A DNA stretch of 64,000 nucleotides. It comes from Brevibacillus sp. JNUCC-41. GTDB lineage: Bacteria > Bacillota > Bacilli > Bacillales > DSM-1321. Below the pieces are notes generated by a model. It did no database searches. It worked only from the letters and a program-made list of their open reading frames with translations, and was not told the origin of the DNA. Both the position numbers and the translations under genes were made by a program. Location of the stretch: the NCBI RefSeq assembly GCF_014844095.1, contig NZ_CP062163.1, positions 1,612,001 to 1,676,000 on the forward strand, read 5' to 3'. Below are positions 57,377 to 64,000 of this stretch, piece by piece (the first letter of the stretch is position 1; the number at the start of each line of letters is the position of its first letter).

Positions 57377-58204
57377 TTATTTCACTAAATCTTGAACGAA
57401 TTTAGGCAGAACGAATGCTGCTTTATGAAGTTCTTTTGTATAATATTTAGTCTCCATTTCATGGAAACGATCTTCAGTCACTTCTAATGGATTATATTTT
57501 TTCGACCCGATCGTGAATGCCCAAAGGCCGCTTGGATATGTCGGGATATTCGCTAAATACAGGCTGGTGATTGGGAATATTTCTTTCACATCTCGTTGTA
57601 CATCGCGAATTAAGTCCGCTTTAAACCAAGGGTTGTCGGATTGTGCCACAAAAATCCCGTCTTCTTTCAAAGCTTTGGAAATCCCGGCATAAAAACCTTT
57701 TGTGAATAAATTGACAGCAGGTCCGACAGGTTCAGTCGAGTCAACCATGATCACGTCATATTCATTTTCACTTTTGGCGATGTGCATGAAACCATCCCCA
57801 ACTTGTACGTCTACACGCGGATCTTCAAGCATGCCTGCAATTTCAGGCAGGAATTTCTTTGAGTATTCGATAACTTTCCCATCGATATCAACCAATGTAG
57901 CTTTTTTTACGCTTGGATGTTTTAGGATTTCACGGATAACTCCTCCGTCCCCTCCGCCTACAACCAAAACGTTTTCTGGATTAGGATGGGTAAATAAAGG
58001 AACATGGGCTACCATTTCATGGTAAACGAATTCATCGCGCTGTGAAGTCATTACCATGTCATCCAGCAATAGCATATTGCCCCACTCTTCCGTTTCAATC
58101 ATATCAAGCTTTTGAAACTCGGTTTGCTCCGTATGTAAAGTACGATTCACTTTCATCGTAATACCAAAATTCTCTGTTTGTTTTTCAGTAAACCAAATGC
58201 TCAT
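57377..58204 (-). CDS. speE: Spermidine synthase
   Basis: This enzyme (275 aa) transfers aminopropyl from decarboxylated SAM to putrescine. The N-terminal segment LWFTEKQT-like start is followed by [20 protein letters not shown], the SAM-binding [16 protein letters not shown] near residue 80, and [15 protein letters not shown] with the catalytic Asp. It is the first gene of the speE-speB unit. The divergent PBP gene starts 208 bp away. Confidence 0.96.
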   Translation of the reverse strand: MSIWFTEKQTENFGITMKVNRTLHTEQTEFQKLDMIETEEWGNMLLLDDMVMTSQRDEFVYHEMVAHVPLFTHPNPENVLVVGGGDGGVIREILKHPSVKKATLVDIDGKVIEYSKKFLPEIAGMLEDPRVDVQVGDGFMHIAKSENEYDVIMVDSTEPVGPAVNLFTKGFYAGISKALKEDGIFVAQSDNPWFKADLIRDVQRDVKEIFPITSLYLANIPTYPSGLWAFTIGSKKYNPLEVTEDRFHEMETKYYTKELHKAAFVLPKFVQDLVK

Positions 58205-58411
58205 TTATTAACGCTCCTTTTCCATTTCATATTGTCAGTTACCTTATAGGTTCCCCAAAATCGGTATAGTCATTAGCTAGAAAAATTATAGACGAATCTA
58301 GCAGAATTGCAAGATAAATTTCATAAATGCAGTTCTTATGTTTAAAATTTTCTTTTTTTTCCATAATAGTAATAGATACTAGATTCTTACCTGATAAGAG
58401 AGGTGAAAGCA

Positions 58412-60478
58412 ATGGAATTGATTCCAAGCGAACGATTTAAAAGGACAACTAAATATGTACGGGCCATCATCATCCTTGCCACAATCGGGCTCACGATACT
58501 CTTTGTATTGCTTCTCTCCTTACTGATTTATGCAAAAATATTAGGTCCTCCCCCTTTGGTCGTACCGCAGTCCACTCTCTATTATAGTGATAATGGAAAT
58601 GTGATCGGTGAAACTGATAATGGCCAGAAACGTTATTGGGCCGGAATGGAGTCGATTTCACCACAGCTCATCCAAGCGACTGTCGCCGTTGAGGACCGCC
58701 AGTTTTACACTCATAATGGATTTGATATAAAGCGGATCGGCGGTGCCATCCTTGCTGATATTAAGGCAATGTCCAAAGTCCAGGGTGCAAGCACCATAAC
58801 CCAGCAGTATGCCAGGAACCTGTTTCTTGGGCATGACAAAACGTGGTCGCGTAAGTTTAATGAGGCTTTTTATACGATACGTTTAGAAATGAACTACTCC
58901 AAAAAGGAAATTCTAGAAGGCTATTTAAATACGATTTACTATGGCCACGGCGCATATGGAGCCCAAGCTGCAAGTCAATATTACTTTGGCAAGGATGCCA
59001 AGGATTTGACTCTTCCTGAAGCGAGCATGCTGGCCGGAATACCAAAAGGGCCGTCAAACTATTCACCATTGGATAACTTTGAAAAAGCGAAATCCAGGCA
59101 GAAAGTTGTCCTGCAAGCCATGAAAAACAAAAACTACATTTCAGGAAAAAATATTGCGGAAGCGTTACGGACATCCCTTACATTAAAGGGCGAGCACGGA
59201 ATGGTCACCAATAAGACCGCTCCCTATTTCCAAGATGCCGTCAAACAAGCTTTAAAGTCCCAGCTTCATTTGGATGACCGGACGATCGAGCTCGGCGGGC
59301 TTAAGGTCTATACTACTCTGGACGAAACCCAGCAGGATGCCGCCGAAGAGGTTCTTTCCAATACCATACCCAAATCTTCAGGCATTCAAGCCTCGATCGT
59401 GGCAATGGATCCTGATTCCGGGGAGGTCCGTGCGCTCGTCGGCGGTAAAGATTATTCCGAGTCGCCATTCAATCGAGCTACACAGGCCGTTCGCCAGCCT
59501 GGTTCAACCATGAAGCCATTGCTATATTATTCAGCGCTGGAGAACGGGTTCACACCGTCCACCACCTTAAAGAGTGAGACAACTACATTTTCTTTCGATG
59601 ATGGTCACTCATCTTACACACCGCATAATTACAACCATCAATATGCGGAAGGCGAAATCACGATGGCCCAAGCCATTGCTCTTTCCGATAATATCTTCGC
59701 CGTAAAAACGCACTTGTTCCTTGGGGAACAGACATTGGTCGATACGGCGCATCGTTTCGGAATCACGGCAAAGATGGATGCGGTTCCTTCCCTGGCACTC
59801 GGTACGTCGGGTGTAAGGGCGATTGAAATGGTGAACGCATATAGCATTCTGGCCAACGGCGGCAAGAAGGTTAAGCCCGTGTTTATCAAAAAGGTTGAAA
59901 ATCAAAAAGGTGAAGTGATTTTTGATGAAAATGAGAAACCGGAACAGATTTTGGATGAGGACAAGGCATTTGTCATGACCCAGATGCTAACAGGTGTTTT
60001 CGATAAAACCTTAAATGGCTATACGAAAGTGACCGGCAGCACCATCAGTTCCCAGCTGACCCGCCCATATGCCGGCAAATCAGGCTCCACCCCGACGGAT
60101 AGCTGGATGATCGGTTACACACCGGAGCTTGTAGCAGGAGTATGGACTGGATATGATCAAGGCAAAAAGATCGAGATCCCTGCTGAAAAAGGCTATGCAA
60201 AGAAAATCTGGGCTTCCTATATGGAAAAGGGTCTAGAAGGGAAACCGGCAAAATCGTTTAAGGAAACCAAAAACGTAATCGGGGTGAAGGTAAATCCCGT
60301 AAGCGGAAAATTGGCCACAAAGGATTGTCCTGTCTCAAGATTGACTTATTATGTTAAAGGAACCGAGCCTGTCGAATACTGTGCCGAGCACTTTAAGGGT
60401 GAGGATCCGAAACATGCCCCAAAAGAAGAACATAAAAAGGCCCCGTGGTACAAAAAAGTCTTAAAACCTTGGGGATAA
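58412..60478 (+). CDS. Class A penicillin-binding protein (PBP2D/PbpG-like)
   Basis: This 688-residue bifunctional peptidoglycan synthase has a cytoplasmic start, one membrane helix (about 19-45) and a glycosyltransferase domain with VAVEDRQFYTHNGFD and TITQQYARNLFLG. The transpeptidase domain has SXXK in QPGSTMKPLLYY, SXN in ALSDNIFAVK, and KSG in YAGKSGSTPTDSW. I chose the ATG at 58412 behind GAGAGGTGA; a GTG three codons earlier is inside that site. B. subtilis pbpG at this locus is sporulation-linked, but I did not find a clear sigma-F promoter here. Confidence 0.9.
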   Translation: MELIPSERFKRTTKYVRAIIILATIGLTILFVLLLSLLIYAKILGPPPLVVPQSTLYYSDNGNVIGETDNGQKRYWAGMESISPQLIQATVAVEDRQFYTHNGFDIKRIGGAILADIKAMSKVQGASTITQQYARNLFLGHDKTWSRKFNEAFYTIRLEMNYSKKEILEGYLNTIYYGHGAYGAQAASQYYFGKDAKDLTLPEASMLAGIPKGPSNYSPLDNFEKAKSRQKVVLQAMKNKNYISGKNIAEALRTSLTLKGEHGMVTNKTAPYFQDAVKQALKSQLHLDDRTIELGGLKVYTTLDETQQDAAEEVLSNTIPKSSGIQASIVAMDPDSGEVRALVGGKDYSESPFNRATQAVRQPGSTMKPLLYYSALENGFTPSTTLKSETTTFSFDDGHSSYTPHNYNHQYAEGEITMAQAIALSDNIFAVKTHLFLGEQTLVDTAHRFGITAKMDAVPSLALGTSGVRAIEMVNAYSILANGGKKVKPVFIKKVENQKGEVIFDENEKPEQILDEDKAFVMTQMLTGVFDKTLNGYTKVTGSTISSQLTRPYAGKSGSTPTDSWMIGYTPELVAGVWTGYDQGKKIEIPAEKGYAKKIWASYMEKGLEGKPAKSFKETKNVIGVKVNPVSGKLATKDCPVSRLTYYVKGTEPVEYCAEHFKGEDPKHAPKEEHKKAPWYKKVLKPWG

Positions 60479-60480
60479 CG

Positions 60481-60518
60481 AAAAACCCCCGAAGCCGGCA
60501 GCGGCTTCGGGGGTTTTT
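60481..60518 (+). terminator. Terminator after the class A PBP gene
   Basis: AACCCCCGAAGCC and GGCTTCGGGGGTT pair perfectly (13 bp) around GGCAGC, followed by TTTTC, two bases after the stop. Confidence 0.95.
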
Positions 60519-60628
60519 CTGTCCTAGTTCCACAGTGACTAAACTGCTGTCTTTAAGTTTACTGATTTTATCGCTTTCCTACAAGTGCATTTTTCACTAA
60601 ACTTAACATTTCATCCATTAAACAAGAT

Positions 60629-61138
60629 TCAAACCGTCAATGATTCCTTCAGCTGATCTGAAGAACGCTCCCACATTCCTGCATCATGGTTTTTCAGGAA
60701 GTCTGCAAGCACACGCTTTGATTTATCGTCCATGTCCTCGACGATGATTTTTCGTTTCAGCGATTTATCCATCCGGTTAACATGCTCCGGAAGCGATTTG
60801 TAACCGCGTCTAATTGACCTGTCGACCATCATTTCACATGCCGTCACACCTGCATAGTGAGGACCGTTTTGAGTGGCTTCAATGGTCACCCAAACAAGCC
60901 AGTAAGGTTTGGCATTCGGGACTTCCTCTTTAGTCTTTAAAAACTTGATCCCTTTTTCCACTGCACTTCTTGCATGCATCGCGCCGATATCGACCTCTGC
61001 TTCACCTGCATCCACATCGATGATGACCGGAGAAATATTATCGAGCGTCAAAACCCCTGCTCCATATCCGCCATGACCTTCTGTAGGGTCGTTTTTTATA
61101 ATATTGAAGCCGACCTTTTTCTTTGGTTGTTCTTCCAT
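60629..61138 (-). CDS. ywhD: YwhD family protein
   Basis: This 169-residue soluble protein is of unknown function, conserved in Bacillus next to the site-2-type protease gene. Recognisable segments are KKVGFNIIKNDPTEGHGGYG, VDAGEAEVDIGAMHARSAVE (20) and RIIVEDMDDKSKRVL-like wording. No signal peptide or membrane helix. It starts 34 bp after ywhC and is probably co-transcribed. Confidence 0.88.
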   Translation of the reverse strand: MEEQPKKKVGFNIIKNDPTEGHGGYGAGVLTLDNISPVIIDVDAGEAEVDIGAMHARSAVEKGIKFLKTKEEVPNAKPYWLVWVTIEATQNGPHYAGVTACEMMVDRSIRRGYKSLPEHVNRMDKSLKRKIIVEDMDDKSKRVLADFLKNHDAGMWERSSDQLKESLTV

Positions 61139-61172
61139 GTTTGTATCCCCCTTTATCGTTTGTCATTCCTTA

Positions 61173-61853
61173 TTATTGATTAAAAAACAAAAGTGAAAAA
61201 AATTGACTCAGGATGCCTCCTACAAATTTAATACCAGTATCCATAATCGGTCTGATTGTATAATCGCCCAGCGGTGTGATGATCAGAATCAAAAAAATAA
61301 GGGAGCCATATTGTTCATACTGGGTCATTTTTGCCCGCAAGTCAGCTGAAACAAGATCCTGTACGATCCTATAACCATCGAGCGGCGGCAGCGGTATCAG
61401 ATTAAATACAAATAAAAGGACATTTAAATTTATGAGTATCTTTAAGAACGGCTCGACGAAAAACGGTAAATCAGGTCCAACTCCTGCTGCAAGCAATCCG
61501 TAAAAAATCAAAAACCCCAAAATTGCAACAATCAAATTACTGAACGGACCGGCAAAAGAGACGAGCACTCCTGCCAATTTTGGATTTTTGAAATGAAAAC
61601 GATTAACCGGTACAGGTCTCGCCCAACCAAATCCGGCTATTAATATCAGCAATGTTCCGATCGGATCCAAATGGGAAATCGGATTCAATGTGACTCTTCC
61701 TTCATTCTTTGCAGTCGGGTCACCGAACTTATAGGCCACATAAGCATGGGAAAATTCATGAACCGTAAATGCGATTAACAGTGACACAATGACATATGGA
61801 AGCTGCTCCAAAGGATAAACCAAAAACCGTTCTATTTGCTCCAAGAATTGCAT
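61173..61853 (-). CDS. ywhC: Site-2 protease family membrane metalloprotease (YwhC)
   Basis: This intramembrane zinc protease has about 226 aa and five or six helices. The zinc motif HEFSH is in [20 protein letters not shown] near residue 35. The third ligand region [13 protein letters not shown] has the NPDG-like Asp. I chose the ATG at 61853 (MQFLEQ) with GGGGGAG nine bases upstream; the ATG six codons earlier lies before that site. Substrates are not known to me. Confidence 0.9.
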   Translation of the reverse strand: MQFLEQIERFLVYPLEQLPYVIVSLLIAFTVHEFSHAYVAYKFGDPTAKNEGRVTLNPISHLDPIGTLLILIAGFGWARPVPVNRFHFKNPKLAGVLVSFAGPFSNLIVAILGFLIFYGLLAAGVGPDLPFFVEPFLKILINLNVLLFVFNLIPLPPLDGYRIVQDLVSADLRAKMTQYEQYGSLIFLILIITPLGDYTIRPIMDTGIKFVGGILSQFFSLLFFNQ

Positions 61854-61993
61854 CGATAGCTTCTCCCCCATTGTTTATTACCGTTAGTATACATCAAAAG
61901 TCCAAGAAGTGAAAAAACTCTGACTTCCGTGTCTTGCAATTCTTTTTCCATTGTGAAACACTACAAGATAAGAGAGGAAGGGGGGGAAAAGAG

Positions 61994-62179
61994 ATGCCAT
62001 ATGTAACAGTCAAAATGCTTGAAGGCCGTACAGACGAACAAAAAAAGGCTTTAGTCGAAAAGGTGACTGCAGCCGTTACGGAAACAACTGGAGCACCAGC
62101 TGAAGCCGTGACGATTTTCATTGAAGAAATGTCAAAAAATCATTTAGCAGTAGCCGGTGTCCGTAAAAGCGATTTATAA
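61994..62179 (+). CDS. 4-oxalocrotonate tautomerase family protein
   Basis: This is a 61-residue tautomerase of the small 4-OT type. After Met removal the N-terminal proline acts as general base: the protein starts MPYVTVKMLEGRTDEQKKAL, followed by VTIFIEEMSKNHLAVAGV with the conserved arginine region replaced partly by Lys/His. I chose the ATG at 61994, with AAGGGGGG before it; the longer frame upstream would bury the proline. B. subtilis ywhB is the homologue. Its physiological substrate is unknown. Confidence 0.92.
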   Translation: MPYVTVKMLEGRTDEQKKALVEKVTAAVTETTGAPAEAVTIFIEEMSKNHLAVAGVRKSDL

Positions 62180-62195
62180 GCTTTACATAATGGGG

Positions 62196-62233
62196 AAAAG
62201 CTAAGCCGTCAATTCGGCTTAGCTTTTGTTTTT
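62196..62233. terminator. Bidirectional terminator between the tautomerase gene and ywgA
   Basis: AAAAGCTAAGCCG and CGGCTTAGCTTTT pair perfectly (13 bp) around TCAATT. The ywgA stop codon is in the stem. Confidence 0.92.
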
Positions 62234-62718
62234 AACTGCTCAATATATTCATATGCCTCATCAATTTCTTCAAGCGTATATTTTTGTTTGCTTTTCAGCG
62301 TGAAAATTTTCTCGGTGACTTCCTCTTTTTCAAGCGTGTCGAAGTATAACACCGTTGAAACCAGCTCCAAAAACCGGGCATTCTGTTCGTTCATATCCAA
62401 TAAGCATGCCTCAAGTGCCGGCATCTCCACTTCCTGTATGGATAGGAAATCCTGGCCGGCATCCGTTATCGAATAACAATATTGATAATAGCCTGCTTTT
62501 TTTTCCCTCACTTCATTCAAGTAACCCATTTCGCAGAGCTCTTCAATCCGTAAGGTCAACTCCTCCGAATACGGTCCGTAAAAGTGAAATTGAAACTTTT
62601 CATGAAATGGGAAGGAAAGCTTCTTCGCGATATAAACGATTTTTTGCAACTTTTTCCGACCCGAGATTTCACCTGCAGTAGAAATTGCATTGATAATGTT
62701 TGCATGATCCTTAAACAA
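62209..62718 (-). CDS. ywgA: YwgA family protein
   Basis: This 169-residue protein is of unknown function, conserved in Bacillus between ywfO and ywhB-type genes. The N-terminal part reads HANIINAISTAGEISGRKKL, then QKIVYIAKKLSFPFHEKFQF and HFYGPYSEELT. The Lys-Ile-Val-Tyr and YGPYS pattern resembles small HTH-containing regulators of the Panacea/SocA type. That similarity is a suggestion only. It follows ywfO by 32 bp. Confidence 0.83.
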   Translation of the reverse strand: MFKDHANIINAISTAGEISGRKKLQKIVYIAKKLSFPFHEKFQFHFYGPYSEELTLRIEELCEMGYLNEVREKKAGYYQYCYSITDAGQDFLSIQEVEMPALEACLLDMNEQNARFLELVSTVLYFDTLEKEEVTEKIFTLKSKQKYTLEEIDEAYEYIEQLKTKAKPN

Positions 62719-62750
62719 GGCTCGTCACTCCTCACCAAAAATGTACCACT

Positions 62751-64000
62751 TTAATCCGATAGCTCCAAAAGCTTACGAATCTGTTTTTTTATATTTTTCT
62801 TCGTAGATTCATCACGCAATAAATCCGCTGGATAATACAACTTATGATCCGTTCTTCTTTTCCCTGAAATTGCATCGACAATTTCGGATTCACGCGATAA
62901 TTCACGAATTTCGCCATTATTTTTCAGCAAGTGAATCGGCAGTCTCTCCTCTTCCTCACCTGGCCGGTAAAAATCATACGGCAGATCTGATGAAGAATCG
63001 ACGACAAGATAATAATCCGGATCGATGCCTGCCTTCTTGAATAGCGTCCTTAATTCCATCAACCTGTTCATTTGACTGTTCGATGGATGGAATTCCACAT
63101 ATTTAAATAGTTTACGGTTAACGAAGCGAGTGCATAAATCTTTTAAAATCGCATCGTTCTCCTCTTCCCATGCTTCGAAATAATAGAGCATCACCGCTTC
63201 ATCCATTTTCAAGTAGTCCGTTAAAGTCACTTCTCCCTTGAACAATGAATAAAAATGGTGCGGTTCTTGAGCAAACTCATAACCGGATTCATATAAATGC
63301 TTCGCCCTATGTAGAATCTTGGTAAGTATGACCTCCGCACTTCTCGTAACTGGATGGAAATAAACCTGCCAGTACATTTGGTAGCGACTCATGATGTAAT
63401 CCTCAACCGCATGCATCCCGCTTTGTTTTATGACGGCATGTTCTTCCCTTGGCCTCATTACACGCAAAAGCCTTTCCATATCGAAATGTCCATAACTAAC
63501 GCCAGTGAAGTAAGCATCACGCTGTAAATAATCCATTCTATCGGCATCGATCTGACTTGAAATCAGGCTGACTACTAATTTGCCTTTATAGGTTTTCGCT
63601 ATGACTTCTGCCACTTTTTTAGGAAAATCACGTCCAACTCTAAGGAGGATCTTATTCACTTCCGTATCGCCGAGGATTATTTGCCGCGTGAATTGCTCAT
63701 GATCCAGGTCAAACACTTTTTCAAAAGAATGAGAGAAAGGACCATGTCCCAAATCATGCAGCAGTGCTGCGCATAAGGATAGTAACCGTTCCTCAGGTTT
63801 CCATTCCGGTCTGCCCTCGAAAACATCATCCACGATTCTCCGGACAATCTCATATACTCCAAGCGAATGGCTAAGCCGACTATGTTCCGCACCATGAAAG
63901 GTCAAATAAGTCGTTCCCAGCTGTTTGATCCTTCTAAGACGCTGGAATTCCTTCGTCCCTATTAAATCCCATATAACCCGGTCACGAACATGTATATATC
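62751..64000 (-). CDS. ywfO: HD-domain phosphohydrolase YwfO (5' end outside window)
   Basis: The frame runs in from the right edge: VRDRVIWDLIGTKEFQRLRR, then IKQLGTTYLTFHGAEHSRLS. This matches the N-terminal part of YwfO, with only the first 15 or so residues missing. The HD motif HDLGHGPFSHSFE is intact with a preceding conserved His (HSLGVYEIVRR). HD proteins of this group are dNTP- or nucleotide-hydrolysing enzymes, and YwfO is reported to act on guanosine tetraphosphate-related or nucleotide substrates in some studies; I treat the substrate as open. A TTG in the frame (63905) is not the real start. Confidence 0.88.
   Translation of the reverse strand, partial: YIHVRDRVIWDLIGTKEFQRLRRIKQLGTTYLTFHGAEHSRLSHSLGVYEIVRRIVDDVFEGRPEWKPEERLLSLCAALLHDLGHGPFSHSFEKVFDLDHEQFTRQIILGDTEVNKILLRVGRDFPKKVAEVIAKTYKGKLVVSLISSQIDADRMDYLQRDAYFTGVSYGHFDMERLLRVMRPREEHAVIKQSGMHAVEDYIMSRYQMYWQVYFHPVTRSAEVILTKILHRAKHLYESGYEFAQEPHHFYSLFKGEVTLTDYLKMDEAVMLYYFEAWEEENDAILKDLCTRFVNRKLFKYVEFHPSNSQMNRLMELRTLFKKAGIDPDYYLVVDSSSDLPYDFYRPGEEEERLPIHLLKNNGEIRELSRESEIVDAISGKRRTDHKLYYPADLLRDESTKKNIKKQIRKLLELSD

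Noticed and set aside
62751-63905. YwfO starting at the TTG at 63905
   Set aside because: The frame continues to the window edge with clear YwfO similarity, so the gene is cut by the window, not shortened.

Overview
The window comes from a low-GC, spore-forming Bacillaceae chromosome, most like Bacillus/Peribacillus. The evidence is the Bacillus subtilis-like gene order (atp operon, upp, glyA, ywl genes, spoIIR, prmC-prfA, tdk-rpmE-rho, glpX, murA, tal, fba, spo0F, pyrG, rpoE, fadF region, argS, speB-speE, ywhD-ywhC-ywgA-ywfO), the sporulation genes spo0F and spoIIR, and strong GGAGG-type ribosome binding sites. Almost everything lies on the minus strand. Only a DUF2529 gene, the cls-like/uvsE pair, a class A PBP and a small tautomerase are on the plus strand. 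The genus is an inference.

Region 1 (1-7823) is a respiratory complex I operon, nuoABCDHIJKL plus the start of nuoM. nuoD is followed directly by nuoH, so the NADH-oxidising module nuoEFG is missing from the locus. nuoC carries about 240 extra N-terminal residues of Ala/Lys/Glu-rich 35-residue tandem repeats. A sigma-A promoter with a full-consensus cre site at the start point precedes nuoA. Region 2 (8100-15300) is the complete F1Fo ATP synthase operon atpIBEFHAGDC, with its own promoter, a leader hairpin, an atpE-atpF hairpin and a terminator.

Region 3 (15387-31585) holds a Vpr-like secreted subtilase, UDP-GlcNAc epimerase, upp, glyA (behind a PurR-box-like pair), the ywlG/rpiB/ywlE/mntP/ywlC group, spoIIR (behind a sigma-F consensus promoter), prmC-prfA, a YhcN-type lipoprotein, tdk, rpmE and rho. 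A decayed chemotaxis-receptor C-terminus lies between ywlE and rpiB. A cluster of DnaA-box-like sequences lies between spoIIR and ywlC. Region 4 (31905-40655) contains glpX, murA2, transaldolase, fba, spo0F (sigma-H promoter and Spo0A-like box), DUF2529, pyrG, rpoE and a 53-residue membrane protein gene.

Region 5 (40792-51574) is a short/branched acyl-CoA catabolic block. The operon thiolase - 3-hydroxyacyl-CoA dehydrogenase - two acyl-CoA dehydrogenases - TetR regulator - fused isobutyryl-CoA mutase IcmF is preceded by the membrane Fe-S electron carrier FadF. Candidate TetR operators sit at both promoters. Region 6 (51860-64000) has a cardiolipin-synthase-like protein, UV endonuclease, argS, a DUF1934 protein, speB-speE, a class A PBP, ywhD, a site-2-type metalloprotease, a 4-oxalocrotonate tautomerase homologue, ywgA and a truncated ywfO HD-domain gene. 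I saw no IS element, prophage, CRISPR array, rRNA or tRNA. No clearly new multi-gene system is evident. The most unusual items are the nuoC repeat array, the cre-overlapped nuo promoter, the DnaA-box cluster and the TetR/IcmF operon architecture.
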